A DNA stretch of 64,000 nt, taken from contig NW_006921549.1 in the NCBI RefSeq assembly GCF_000340215.1, positions 752,001-816,000 of the forward strand, written 5' to 3'. Of this stretch, positions 12,900 through 24,900 are shown in pieces; position 1 is the first letter of the stretch, and the number at the start of each line of letters is the position of its first letter. Source of the stretch: Pseudocercospora fijiensis CIRAD86. Its lineage: Eukaryota > Ascomycota > Dothideomycetes > Mycosphaerellales > Mycosphaerellaceae. A program made the translations under genes and the position numbers. The notes beneath the pieces were generated by a model. That model was not told where the DNA came from. It did not search any database and saw only the letters and a program-made list of their open reading frames with translations.

Positions 12900-13165
12900 A
12901 TTCCTAGTAGATTGCCGATAGTTAAGAAGACGAGGACCTTATACGAGATGCGACTACTGTATTACCGTTAGCTATCAATTTAAGAAGCTTATCGCTATAG
13001 CTAGTATTACTAGATCTATAGTATATAGAAGCGATAATAAAGGAGTATGCTGCTAATACTACGCGTACAATTATAGAGGAAATAAGACAGGAAATAGAAG
13101 AGTTAAAAGGCCGTATTGCTAAGCTAGAGATAGTCGTTGGTATAAGCGAGTCGTTAGTATAAGCG
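12900..13165 (+). pseudogene. Short coiled-coil coding fragment
   Basis: Plus-strand frame with an acidic start (EDEDLIRDA), then a heptad-like segment RQEIEELKGRIAKLEIVV ending near 13165. It carries two probable RIP stops. It could be the C-terminal exon of the long ORF upstream or a separate small protein. The antisense frame, which is open for 84 codons, looks like its shadow because only the plus strand shows amphipathic heptads. Confidence 0.4.
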
Positions 13166-13195
13166 AGTCTATACAATAAGTGTAATTAGTATCTC

Positions 13196-14222
13196 TAACC
13201 TGCCTTCTAAAACTATGCTTCTGCGTACTATTCTATATTCAACTCGTTAATAGCGTGCCTTATAAACTGTCCGAAGTCGACAAAGCAGTTAGCCTCGTAG
13301 ATATTCTTCTTAACCTATGCCTTTAGTAACGAGAAGGACAATTCAATAGGATTAAAGTCCGGTAAGTATAGTAGCAGTATCTTTAGGTATATACCTACTT
13401 GTCGATACGCCTCTTTTATACCGTCGGTACGATAGATTAACGTATTATCTATAACTAACACTATACCTGCTTCTATCTGCGGAAGAACAGTATACTTTAG
13501 CTAGTGCTCGAACATTAATCCGGTAATAGAGCCTTAGTAAATAAGCGTGCCTTAAAGGTATCTATTAACCCCGATTATAGGTAGAATACTCTATCTCTTC
13601 GACCGTACGGTACTGCCTTCTTTATAGATTAGACGATTAATAGGACCGTATCTATACTTCCGCTACCTAGTGCACTTATTCGAAGCACTCTTATCGATAG
13701 TAACGACCTTATCCGGCGACACGCCTATTTGCTATATTCTAAAGTTATCGCGTAGCTCGCTATTTTGCTTATACGCGACACGAAAAGCCTTCTTCCTCGT
13801 CTACCTACGCTCCTTTAATATACGCGATATCGTCGGCTAGCTTACGATAATGCCAAACTCGTTATATAGATACTATATTACCTTATCTTAGTACGCCGTC
13901 GGTCGATCGGTAAGGAACTCGAGGATGCGCTATAGCAAGAGGCGGATTAGTTATAGGCACCTTAAAGAGCCGGAAATACATACATCTTCGTAGATTAGTA
14001 GCAGCTTCCGTAGGCGCCCTTGTTTTATAAGGTTACGTATATAGAACACACTAAATAACTTATAGTTATTATAGAGCTTGTCTATAGTGCGCCTAGCAAT
14101 GTTTATAAGGTCGCTAATACTATTATTCGATAGGCGACCTTCGTCGAAGAGGCGCTTTATCTCGTTAAGCTAATCGTTAGGTAGGCGCGCTATTAACAAT
14201 ACCTTAGAAGGGTCTATACTAT
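13196..14222 (-). pseudogene. Tc1/mariner-type DDE transposase, RIP-decayed
   Basis: Minus-strand frame of about 340 codons with the order typical of Tc1/mariner transposases. The N-terminal helix-turn-helix region contains ARLPND and LFDEGRLSNNSISD, followed by a second HTH with PTISRILKERR. The catalytic core has VVTIDKSASNKCT (first Asp), LVIDNTLIYRT (second Asp) and LLYLPDFNPIELSFSLLKA (NPIE, third acidic residue). Stops fall at Gln/Trp positions. About 340 aa is the family's usual size, so the copy was full length before decay. It would cut and paste the element bounded by the 31-bp inverted ends at 10467 and 14372. Confidence 0.85.
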
Positions 14223-14341
14223 TAAAACAGCGACAACATAGAATTTAGCTATAGTAGTAGAGATCTAGACTACTAAGAACGCCAAGTTGCTAACTAATTA
14301 TAGTAGTAGCTAGTAGAAACCGAAACTCGGCCCTCCGACCC

Positions 14342-14372
14342 TATAGCGCGCACTTCTAAATACTACAATAGG
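14342..14372 (-). repeat. Right terminal inverted repeat of the mariner-like element
   Basis: TATAGCGCGCACTTCTAAAT onward is the inverse of the left end. The sequence TGC at the inner CAG motif has become TGT here and TAC on the left. Confidence 0.75.
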
Positions 14373-15036
14373 CGTAGACGAATTAAAGTCGGACTACCGA
14401 ACGCCGACGGCGATATATAGAAGGTAAGGCGTCGACGAGTTAAAGTCGAACATTAATCCTCCTCGCCTAAATTAGGCTATACGAGGTTAAAATGCTATAA
14501 GTACGTACTACCGCTGCGATCTATCGTTTATTATCTTTTATATATAAGCTACGAACTATTATTTATCGTCTTTCTATGCCGCGTATACGATACGAACGAC
14601 ACTTCGGACCCTAATAGCCGCTCTTCCGCGAGCAAGCTTGCTTTTATAAATTACGTAAGGCAACGGCAACGGCAACATCTTGCTTCTAAAACTACTATAC
14701 TGTCTACTTATATACACTCTCCTTACAATCCCTATCGCGATAGCTTTTCTACTTATATACGCTCTCTATATAATTCCTATCGTCGAGCTCTACCGCTATA
14801 CTTTATACTATACCGTTATTACGTCCCTATATAGCCTTACGAAGCTCGCGCTAGCCGGCTACCGCACTTGTTAGCTCTCGCGCGCGCCCGTTTCGAAACC
14901 GCTTTAAATCTGCCTACTATTACGCCCTTTTTCGAAAAAAGCGTATATAAACGCTATATATACTAGAAGAGCTACGAGAATCGCTAAGAGGGGCATAGGT
15001 ATAGATATAAGAAGGATGTTACGCTAAAGGGCGGTT
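14373..15036. other. Spacer without a supported gene
   Basis: Contains an imperfect 20-bp direct repeat (GACGARTTAAAGTCG-type) at about 14376 and 14434, just outside the mariner-like element, and a pyrimidine-rich stretch at 14680-14880. The open frame at 14680-14874 encodes only Leu/Ile/Tyr-rich low-complexity sequence and is not accepted as a gene. Confidence 0.35.
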
Positions 15037-15235
15037 AGTAGTAGTAGTAGTAGTGCTACTAGTAGTAGTGCTAGTAGTACTAGTAGTAGTGCTAGTAGTA
15101 CTAGTAGTAGTACTATTAGTACTAGCGCTACTACTAGCGTCTTCCGACTACTTCTTATTATTAGTATTAATGCTAATTCTAGCGTTAGTGCTAACGAGAG
15201 TTCTAGTACTAGTACTAGTACGAGAGCTAATAAGA
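15037..15235. repeat. TAG/CTA trinucleotide-like low-complexity block
   Basis: Runs of TAGTAG, TGCTAG and TACTAG with interruptions. The apparent Leu/Val-rich ORF at 15053-15271 is a by-product of this repeat. Confidence 0.85.
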
Positions 15236-15544
15236 GAAGAGGCAGAGGTAGATACGTACTTAACTATATAAAATACTTATAGGTTTCGGCTATACGCGAA
15301 TACACGTTCTAAGTCTAAGTCTTATATTCTAGATAGACAAATGCCCGCGTAGTGCCCTCCCCGTTATCGTATTTAAAACCCGTCTTCGGCGAATATATAT
15401 CTTATATTCTAGATAAACAAGTGCCCTCTACGTACGTCGCCTTTGTTTTCGTAGAAAACACTTCGTCTCGGTACTAAGACTCGTTTATTAGTATACCTTC
15501 GGCCTACGCTATTATTCGGTATATATAAACTATTCTTACTCTTA

Positions 15545-16860
15545 CTTCCTATTACCCTCGGTATCGTAGCTTTAATCTATATCGATCTGCGGCTATTAAC
15601 TTAGCGCGTCTATCTACTCTACTATACCGTCTTACTGTTTCTCTTCCTATAGCCGTATATTAGACGCGAAACCGCGACGTCTACGCCTATAGACTTTCTT
15701 AATACTACCGAAGCATATCTAGGACTCGACGCCTAGTCCTTCCGTACCTGCTCTACGCCGCTAAAAGACTACGCTATCGCTCTTGTTTCTAACCTTACCT
15801 AGTAGTATACCGACTACTAGGGAGACTATATAATATAGGCTTCTTTCGATACTGCCTACCGTCGCTTACGTCCTCTCTATAACGAACTATCGCTATTATA
15901 TAGCGTCTACCGAAACCTAAACCTAAGCTTTATAATTTCTTAGAAGATCTATAATATTAGCCTCTACTACTAAAACTACGACATTAACGAATAGAAAGTA
16001 AATACCTCTAGCGAATAAGATATAAGAACTTATAACGATTGCCTCTAGATTTACAAAAGTTAGTAGTAGTAGACAAACACTATTAAAGATCCTCTACGTA
16101 GCTTCTAGTGCTAGTTATACCGTACGCTACAAGATTAGCTACGGCTTATTATTAAGGCGGAAGTATAGCGGACCGCTACTTTATAAAGCATTTATTAAAC
16201 TACCTATATCCCGACTTATATCCTAATTTATCCTATAGCGAGCAATATCGAGATATACTCGAATCCGAGCTCTAACGCTAAATCGCGACTATTATACCGT
16301 ATCGTCCTTAGTTTGTAGCGCGGCAACCGCCCCTTATAACCTACGACCTTTAAACCTGCCTCCTCGTCTCCCTCGTCGCCCTATCCTATTCCGCCGGCCT
16401 CCTCGTATAGTCCTAGGACCGACGAGTAATCCTTTCCGATTTCCTCTAACGTATATCCGATATCCTAATGCCCCCTACTTTCTACTAGCGTACTACTACC
16501 TCCCGGCAATAAATTGCTTAATATAGCCGCTATAATCGCAAGCCTCGACCGCGAGTAGGCACAGCTCTTATATTACCGTAACAATCCTTTAGGTAAGATT
16601 TCTTATACCTAAGGTATAATAGAGTAGATTAAGAATTCCTTTAAAGAGTTAGAAGCCGAGTAAGAAAAACGAGGTTAAGTACTACTCTCTAGCACTCTAC
16701 TAGCTTATAGGGGCACGGAGTATCCTTTTAAGAAATACTTTTATACTAGTAGCGACATTAATACTAAGGGTAGGAAACGGAACTAAGTTAAGTAGTAAGA
16801 AAGCCCTATAATTAAAGACCTTTCTCCTCTAAAAGAAGCTTTAGTATCTTACTATATCTT
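15545..16860 (+). pseudogene. Unknown ORF of about 430 codons, gag-like composition
   Basis: Coherent plus-strand frame with stops at Gln/Trp positions. It contains LARLSTLLYRL-like leucines at the start, a helical Gln/Tyr-rich middle, a Pro/Ser-rich linker at about 16340-16440 (ASSSPSSPYPIPPASS), and a charged C-terminal part (NSFKELEAE, YFYTSSDIN). The layout of helical region, disordered linker and basic tail resembles retrotransposon gag proteins, but no zinc knuckle is visible and the family is not recognised. Confidence 0.45.
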
Positions 16861-18120
16861 CGATATAATCGGCTTTTCCTTAGTTACGTATTAGGAGCTT
16901 TAGGATCGACTACTACGTATCTTTAACGTTTGCCTCTATAGTATTATTTCCTCGATTCTTTCTCTAAGTACCTCCGCTATTTATCAATTCGGCTCGTTAT
17001 AAATTCGGCTCTTTCGTAATTCTAGATTGAGAGCTTTAGGATCGAGGTTAATAATATTTATTACGTTTTCGAGGTTTGAGGACGTAGAATCGTAGAATTA
17101 TACCTAGGCCTCGGGATCTATTTCGATGTTCTCGAAGTTAGCGGCTATAAAATCCTATCTATTATCGTAGATTACTTTCGTAATACTACATTGCCGGCGA
17201 TTGAATTAGCTTCGTTAATTGCCTATATTCTAATCTATTCTATAGTCTAAAACACAGTAAAAGTTCCTTAAGCTAAGAAGTTACGTATCTATTATATAAC
17301 TAAGCTAATACGTTACATACCCCCTTAGCTTATATAAAAGGAGTATACCTTCTATTTTAGGCAAGGTAGTTAATACTTCTTTATATATAAACAAAAGAAA
17401 ATTAATCCTTTTAACTTCTTATATAGTACTTTATTAAAATAATAAAAAATTAGTTTAAATCTATACTATATATAAGAGAGTCTTATTTTATACCCTAAGT
17501 ATCCCGAAGGATATCGTTATATAATCCGGACTGCGTATATACCTTTATATATAGTCCCTGTTACTAGGAATTGTTTTCTTTCTACGTAGTTAAAGTATAG
17601 ACCGATACTTTTAAGCCTTATTTAAGAACTCGTATCGTTTAGTAAAGTTAGTTTAATTAAACTAAGCCCCTTATATTATTACTATCGGTTATTATATTAA
17701 TCGTATAGGTAGCGTCTATTTAATTAGATAAAGGATTAAGTAAGATATATATTAGTTAAATAGATTTAATAAATTAAGATAGGTAACTTAACTAAGGACG
17801 CTACCCTTAGACAAGACTACTATACTATTATTACTAGTACTAATATAAACGCCGTAGGCTTATTAGTTAGTATAAGTAACTCTCGAAGTAATAATATAGG
17901 CGATAATAACGTATTAGAAGGTAAGGTTAAATCCTTTATCCTAATTAGTCGTCGCTTTCGTATTAGACACTTTTGTTAGCGCTAATCGATAAAGTTATAC
18001 TTAATCGACTTAGTTATAATTAGTAGAGGGGGGGAGGCCGCTACTATATATTATATAGAGTTGTCTTTATACTACTAAAGGGGAAGAGATAGGAGGAAGA
18101 GTTGCTTCCTTATATATCCC
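16861..18120. other. AT-rich stretch without a recognisable gene
   Basis: More AT-rich than its neighbours. A GGTAGCGTCTA (17710) and GGACGCTACCC (17797) pair forms a weak inverted repeat. A poly-G run lies at about 18027. It may include the 3' end or LTR of the minus-strand copia remnant that follows, but no matching second LTR is visible in the window. Confidence 0.35.
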
Positions 18121-18129
18121 TATAACTAT

Positions 18130-18700
18130 ATATCTTAGTTAGTTATTAGGTTAGGTAGTTTAGTTATTCTTAGCTATTTAATAAACCGCTTCTAGTTCTA
18201 CGGTCTATAGAGCTTAGTTAGTCTATTAGCTAGTATATCCTATATAGCTAGGTATTTATATTAAATCCTTCTAGCCTTATATTCTTGCCTTAGCTAGTAC
18301 TAGTAGATATCTATATAGCGGAGCTTCGTATCTAGTTTGCTAGTATTAGCCTTAACGTTACGGATAGTCTATATATTATTATAGTATAGTATAGGAAGGT
18401 TATCTAATATAAGGCTAATATTATTAAAGAAGCGCTTCTACTAGATTAATTCTAAGCCTATATATAATATAGCTAGTAGTTTAGCCTTAGTTGTAGATTT
18501 AGTAATAGTAGACTATTATACTAATTTCTAATCGATTAGCCTATTAAATAGGCTAAACATCTATCCTTCTAATAACTGTCTTATGCCCTTATAATTACTA
18601 TAGGAGGCGTTAGAAGCTCCGTAGAATTTATAAAGCAGTTAGCTTAAATAAGCGGTAATTCCTAGTCTATTAGCGTTGTATTCTAAATATAGGTGCCTTA
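18130..18700 (-). pseudogene. Ty1/copia RNase H C-terminal fragment
   Basis: The minus-strand translation matches the end of a copia-type polyprotein: STTKAKLLAI (family SSTEAEY.AL), ISLILDNLPILYYNNI (catalytic Asp-Asn region, family CDNQSAI), LDTKLRYIDI (family TKHIDIRYH), ILANRLTKLY (family ADILTKPL), and KRFIK near the C terminus. Only RNase H is present; integrase and RT are missing on the 5' side. The remnant stops near the 5' LTR of Gypsy element B at 18819, so B may have inserted into or beside it. Confidence 0.75.
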
Positions 18701-18818
18701 TCTAAAGTAGGTATTTAATATACTAATTAGTAGCGGCTATATCTTCTTATCGTAGATTCTAAAGGGCTTTTAATAGTATAGAAACTGCTTTAGCTATATC
18801 CGGTCGGGTTTGAACCGC

Positions 18819-19007
18819 TATTAGAGGCTATACGTAGTTAGTATATAACTAGCTCGAGTAAAGCTAGGGTCCTAGTGCCTTAGGCAGGGCTTAGCGCTTA
18901 GCGTTAGGCTAACTAGCCTACCTTCCTCTCTCTCCTCTTAGACCTCTATCGAATACTATACTAATTTACTACTACCCTATCTACCTACTAACGTAACCCT
19001 TCTTATA
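18819..19007 (+). repeat. 5' LTR of Gypsy B
   Basis: 189 bp, ends TATTAG...CTTATA (ancestrally TGTTAG...CTTACA). Matches the LTRs of A (196 bp, inverted) and the 3' LTR at 43059-43247. Confidence 0.85.
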
Positions 19008-19024
19008 TAGTATTCGATCTACCC
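19008..19024 (+). promoter_or_regulatory. Putative primer-binding site of Gypsy B
   Basis: TAGTATTCGATCTACCC directly follows the LTR and is identical in A. The first TAG is probably TGG (complement of tRNA CCA) after a G-to-A change. The tRNA is not identified. Confidence 0.45.
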
Positions 19025-19229
19025 TTTAAGGGTAGTAGCTAGATAGTCCTTATTTTAAGCTTTTAGCGGTATAGCTACGAAAACCGTTAATCTTACTTTA
19101 TTACGCCCGAGACGGGACCTATACGTACTATTCTATTAGAATAACCGTACTAATTATTAAGCAAGGCCTTCTATACGGCCTATTATACCGAGTTAATTGC
19201 ACTAGACCGATATCTACTAATTCCGCTAT

Positions 19230-20575
19230 ATCCGTATTATAGGGGCCTATAATATATTATTAGTATTACCCCTTATAATAGCTAGCTTATTACGAAACAA
19301 TAACCGCGGTGCCGCTAGTAGCGCTAGCAATAACAATACTAGTAGTATAGAACCCCTTAAGGAACCTATAGTTCTAGGTAATAATCTAGAATTGCCTATT
19401 AACGATATTCTTAACAATATTATTAATCGTCGATATAGCTAACCCGCTATTAGCCCCTAGCTAGCAGAGAGACTTTATAAAGCTATTTAAAACAGGCTCG
19501 CTACTCTACGCTAAGAACAATAACTAAGGAATAATCTCCTCGAGATTCGCCGCTTAGAGGAAGCCCTAATAACTACCGCTAAACTAACGGTAGGGCCTTC
19601 TTTACTACCTATCTAAAAGAAGGATACTAAGCTTAAGGACTGTACCGTATTTAACGGCTCTAGTCGTAAGCAATACAATAATTATATACGTAATTATAAG
19701 CTTAACTAACAAAACGTACTAAGGGCTCTTCTAAACGACTACTTATTAGTCGTCTATACTATATAATATATTAATAGCGACCCGAAGCGTACCTAGGATA
19801 ACTATTTTAACTCCCTTAATAACTAAACTACTGTTTAGTAGCAAACCTATAAGACAATTATACTAAAGATCCTCGGAAACCCGATACTAAGACAATAGCA
19901 TACTTAGGACTAGTACCTTCGAGCTAAGCAAAAGGCTAATTAAACGGCTCGTTTATTCGAGGCCTATTTAAAGACCCTCGAAGATAACCTTCTAGCTAAG
20001 ACCGATTCTATATAGATCTCCGAAATACGCCCTAAATTAAGGTAGGAGCTTATCCTTAAATTAGACCGCCGCCGTGTGTTTAAATACGCTAATCTTATAC
20101 GTATTTAATTTATAATTAAAGTAGAAACTATAGAGCGTATAGTATAGCTATAGTAACGGTTAGAATCTAAGATACGACTAGCTACTAACTATAGCCGTAG
20201 TAGAAACTAAGGAAACTAAGGAAGTACTCCCTAAACGAATACTACTAATAATAGGAATAGTAGCAACTACTAACGTAGAAGAGGCAGGGGCCGATACCGT
20301 AGTAGAAACCCCTAGCGAGGAAGAGGATAAGGAAGGGGCTTATTTCTATATACCCCTAATCGTTTATCTAATTCTAGTACTAATTCGAGCGGACCTAGCA
20401 GTGCCCTAACTAGATACAAGTACTTTAATTATAATAGCACTACTTATTTACTAGGCTAATATAATAAGCCTCTAGACTAGGCCCGAGTCGACCGTACTAC
20501 CGCTAAGTACCGAAAAGCCCTTTTAGTAGCTAACGCTACCCCTATAGGCTAACTTTCGAAAAAAGAATAAGCGCC
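19230..20575 (+). pseudogene. gag: gag of Gypsy B
   Basis: Plus-strand gag colinear with A's gag. It contains ELPINDILNNIINRRYS near 19390-19440, the helical capsid region, and at about 20410-20455 a CCHC zinc knuckle of the form CX2CX4HX4C in which cysteines and histidine now read as Tyr (YFNYNSTTYLLG). The 3' part is Arg/Gly/Ser-rich. The frame is cut at 20575 by insertion of A. The last five bases, GCGCC, are duplicated at 27598-27602 where the sequence resumes. Confidence 0.8.
20571..20575 (+). repeat. Target-site duplication (left) of Gypsy A
   Basis: GCGCC here and at 27598-27602. The unoccupied site is seen inside A itself at about 25800-25806, where the sister sequence reads continuously. 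Confidence 0.95.
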
Positions 20576-20771
20576 TGTAAGAAGGGTATGTTAGTAGGTA
20601 GATAGGGTAGTAGTAGGTATAGGTAGTATTCGATAAGGATCTAGGAGGAGAGGGAGGAAGGTAGGAGAGTTAGCCTAACGCTAAGCGCTAAGCCCTGCCT
20701 AAGGCACTAAGACCCTAGCTTTACTCGGCCTAATTACATACCAATTACGTATAACCTCTTTAGCTCTAATA
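20576..20771 (-). repeat. 3' LTR of Gypsy A
   Basis: 196 bp, outer end TGTAAGAAGGG intact, inner end ...CTCTAATA. Confidence 0.92.
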
Positions 20772-20790
20772 TACGCTTCCCTTCTAAAGG
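20772..20790 (-). promoter_or_regulatory. Polypurine tract of Gypsy A
   Basis: On the minus strand TTAGAAGGGAAGCGTA lies directly upstream of the 3' LTR, the expected position for plus-strand priming. The same tract precedes B's 3' LTR at about 43043-43058. Confidence 0.7.
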
Positions 20791-21930
20791 CCGCGCCCTC
20801 GTAGCCTGTCTATGTTCTACGACCTCTATTACCGCTAACTTAGCAAGTCTAATAAGCTACTTAGCCTACGCTAAATTAAACACTTAACTACCTAATTATA
20901 TAACTATATTAAACCTTACCTTCCAATACAATGTCTAACTTCTAACTGCGCTATCCCTATATATAATAAACTATAAAGTAATATATATCTATAAGAATTG
21001 AGGGCCTTCGACTAATTACAATACGAGCGCGTCTTCCCTACTGCAATAGGTAGACGTACGAGGTATTGTAGCCCTGCCTCCGCTCTAAGTAATATCGTAC
21101 CGAGTTCTTTACGTCTACTCTTAAAAGACCTAGCAATGTCCGCTTCCGAGGGTTTGTTCGCTTCCGAGGGTTATTGTTCTTATTGTTCGTAGTTTCGCTA
21201 GCCCTAATTAGCTAGGTTTAGTAGCCTTTAAGTGTCAATCTTATCTTATCTTTTCAAAAAACACAGCTCGTCTAGTTTCTATAGGTAAAGGCTATTATAA
21301 GTATAGTAGTAGAGGTTCGCCTCGCTTAAAGGGTTAGATAGATCGAGGAGTAACCTATTGTCCGTAAGATCGACCCCGGCTAGCTTAGCTCTATAGTTTT
21401 GCCCTTAGTTAGCTAGTCTATTAGTCGCTCAATCTTTTAAGCGGCTTAAAGTTTTAATTAAAGTTTTAATCAAAGTTTAATTAAGGTGCCTTAGGCTCGT
21501 AGTATAGGTAAGGTTGTATCTATAGGCGTAGCGACAATAGTAAGCGATATTAATAATAGCGGCGCTAGTCGTCTTAGCGCTAACTTTACCTTGCTTTCGA
21601 TTTCCTTCTTCGACTAATAATATACTCCGCAATACCGTTACTAATATAGCCGCGCCGGCCGCGCCGTCCTCGCCGATTGCCTAGGCCTCGAGGCCTCGAT
21701 AGAATAAGGGAACAAGAGGGGGACCTAAACACTAGGAGAAGGGCCTTATAGGGCGCGTTAGTAGAGAGGTAGTTTCCTAAAAGAGTAGTAGATAGTTAAC
21801 GCGTTATAGCGCGCTTGTTAACACTCGGCGCGCGTTTACTATAGTAGTATAGTCTTATTGTCCTAGTTTGCCGGCCTCTAATTAGTTAGCTAATAGCACC
21901 CTAGGGGTAGTATTGTTCCTAGGCGATATT
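20791..21930 (-). other. Long 3' non-coding region of Gypsy A
   Basis: About 1.1 kb between the chromodomain end and the polypurine tract, shared by B (41930-43040). No coherent ORF is kept in both copies. It carries a duplicated phrase CGCTTCCGAGGGTT at about 21150-21175. Confidence 0.6.
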
Positions 21931-24900
21931 ATAGGCCCTTAGCCTTCTTCTTGTTCTTTATACTAGTCTAATACTTATCTAACAACTTAGTTATATCTTT
22001 AAAAGAACCTTTAGCTTCCTACGAGTCCTATTTAGGCGAATAGCCTTGCTACCTTAATAGGTACTCCTTCTTGCCTTGTCTAGTCTAGTACTTTAGGATA
22101 CGTTCTATAGACTATAGTTCTTTACTATTAGCTAGTATATCCTCGGATTTAGTAGGTGCTTTATCCCCTTCGCGTAGGTAGTACGGCTTAAGGAGGGATA
22201 TATAGAAGGTATTATAGATAGTGTAATAAGGTAGAAGCTATAACTAATAGGCCTAGGTGCCCCTAGGTTCTCGGATACGGAAAGGGCTAATGTACCTTAG
22301 TGCGAGTTTAGGCCTTGTTTTGCTATTAGGCGAGGGGTGTTTGCGGATACGGAGGTTCTTCGTACTAAGCATAACTAGGTCGCCTTACTTGAAGGTTATT
22401 AGAAGGTAGTGTTTATTATAGTAGGCCTTCTAATAGGCCTAGGCCTTTGCTAGTTTGTTAGCTATCTTAGCGTGAATTTCTCGTATCTTTTAAACCCTCT
22501 TAATAGCCGCTAGTGTCTTAGGTTGACCCGCTTCCCTTTCCTTACGCTCGGCCTCGAGCGATAGGGGGTCTTATAGTAGCGTAGGGTTGCTTCCTATTAT
22601 AGCGAAATAAGGCGACACCTTAGTAGATAAGTAGACACTATTATTGTATACGAATTCGGCTAGTTATAGGAGATTAACCTAGTTATTAGGGTTCTTATTA
22701 ATATAGCTGCGTAGGTACTGCTATAGGGTAGCATTCTGCCTTTTAGTCTAACTATCTATTTATAGATAGAATGCTATAGACAGGCGATGCTTAAGTCTTA
22801 GCTATAGGCAAATCTCACTCTAATAGTGAGATATAAATGCCGAGCCCCGGTCGGAGACTATCCCTTTAGGGGTCCCCTAATAGGTATAGAAGATGTTGTT
22901 CTATAGCGCTTCTACTGTATTAATAGCAGTCTAATCTTTCCGCGCCGGGATATATCGAGCGCCCTTAGTAAACCGGTCTATAACGACTAGAATAGCGTTA
23001 AAGATGTCTTTGCTTCCTCTTCGTTTAGTAGGGGGAAGACCTATAATAAAGTCTATTATAAGCTCTATAAATAGCTTGTAAGGGATTGGCAATAAGGACA
23101 ACTCGCTAAAAGGCTAATGCTTTAGTGCCTTAATACGTTAATATACGGCATACGTGTTTATATAGTCCTTTATATCCCGCTTACTATTTAGCTAGTAGTA
23201 TGTACGCGATAGTAGCTCGTGCGACCTCTCTACGCTATAGTAACCGGCAAGCTTACTATTATAGTGTCGCTTAAGAAGTTCTTGTCTAATCGATTGTTTA
23301 GCGGGGATATAGTATCTGCCCTTAAACCTTAAGTAACCTTTGTCGTCGATCGACTAATTACTCTTACTAGATCGAGTCTTTCGCCTACTTACAAGCTTGT
23401 CTATACGTTTAGTAGCAAAGGCGTCCCTCTACTAAGCCCGTAATAGCTTATCTATAAACGATTGACTATCCCTATTTGTAAGGTTATTTAATAGCACCCT
23501 CGCTATTAAACGAGGTACGTATTATATATATCTAATAGTACTAGTAGCCGGATTAACTATATTAGTACTATCGCTATTACTATATATCGCGATATCGACT
23601 AGGGAGTTATTATAACTTCTCCTATCTATATCCTTAGCCCTTGCCTTAATACGTACTATTAATATAGTAAGAGCATTAATATACTTTAAGCCGTCGCGGA
23701 GTCCGGTAAGCCGCTTATCCTACGCTTGCTTATTAATAATACGGGCTATAGCAATCTTATACTATAGGGTTGGAAACAATAAATTAATAGATTGCTAAGT
23801 CCCGCTATCGTAATTAGGTCGCCTCGATAGGCTATTAGCAGGGTTGCTTACGCCTAGCCGATGTAATATATTAAAATCAAACCTAGCGAGGTAGACGGCC
23901 TATCTAGCCTATCGACCTATAACTCTAGTAACCTTAGTAATACTACGGAGGTTGTTATAGTCTGTATAGACCTATATCGTATATTAGGCCCTATCGAGGT
24001 AATGCCTCTAATACTTAAAGGCCTCGACAATAGCTAAGAGCTCTTACTCGTAGGTCTCGTAGCGACGCTTAGTATCGATTATCTTCCTCGAGAAGAAGGC
24101 AATCGGGTGCTAGTAATAGTTATTATCTAATTGCTAGGATATAATAGCCGATATAGCGAACTGTAAAGCGTTAGTCTTAATTCGGATCTACTTATTTAGC
24201 ACGAAATAGTATAATAAGGGGACTTTAGTAAAGCGCTACTTCAAACCGTTAAAAGCGGCTCGCGCTTTATTAGTCTATTTAAACTCTCTAGTCGGGTTAG
24301 CCTTAGTTTTAGTAAGTTTAGTTAGTAGCATTACATGCCTCGAATAGCCCTTAATAAATCGGCGATAGAAGTTAGTAAAACCGAGGAACGACTATAGCTC
24401 CTTAATTAACGTAGGAATAGGCTATTTAGTAATAGTTTTAATCCGATTAGGATTAGCCTTAATACCCTCGGTTAATACGAGGAAGCTAAGGAAGGACACC
24501 TCTTTAGTAGCAAAGGTGCATTTAGAGGGTTTGTAGTACAAGCTATAGGCCCTTAGGCGATCGAGTACCTTACGGACTATAGCCTAGTATTCCGCAATGT
24601 TAGGAGAGTGTATATAAACTAGGATATTATCTAGGTAAACTATACAAAGGTGATCTAATAGGCCCGAAAGGGCCCGATTAATATAGGACTAGAACGTTAT
24701 AGGGGCATTAGCTAAGCCGAATAGTATAACTAAGTACTCGAAATGCCTATAACGAGTACGAAAGGCTGTCTTCTATTTATCGCCCTTACGGATACGGATA
24801 CGGTAATAGGCGTCCTTAATATCTAATATAGTATAGTAGTAAGCACTAGAAAGGCGATCGAGGGTCTTATTAATAAGAGGAAGTAGGCAGCGGTCTTTAA

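Larger units (their letters stand above)
10467..14372 (-). mobile_element. Tc1/mariner-like DNA transposon, about 3.9 kb, with extra ORFs
   Basis: The ends are inverted copies of a 31-bp sequence: left 10467-10497 and right 14342-14372. They differ only where one end shows G-to-A and the other C-to-T, as expected if both came from CCTATTGCAGTATTTAG. Inside lies a minus-strand transposase of Tc1/mariner type (about 13196-14222). Plus-strand reading frames occupy 10590-13160. Many fungal Tc1/mariner elements are about 1.3-2 kb with a single gene, so this one is large. A clear TA duplication is not visible at the ends as I place them, so the exact boundary may be off by a few bases. Confidence 0.6.

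Noticed and set aside
12922..13176. 84-codon minus-strand open frame
   Set aside because: The plus strand at the same place encodes a clear coiled coil; the minus frame is its shadow.
14680..14874. 64-codon membrane-protein-like open frame
   Set aside because: Pyrimidine-rich low-complexity DNA with no homologue recognised and no context.
15053..15271. 72-codon Leu/Val-rich open frame
   Set aside because: Entirely produced by a TAG/CTA simple repeat; no coding signature.
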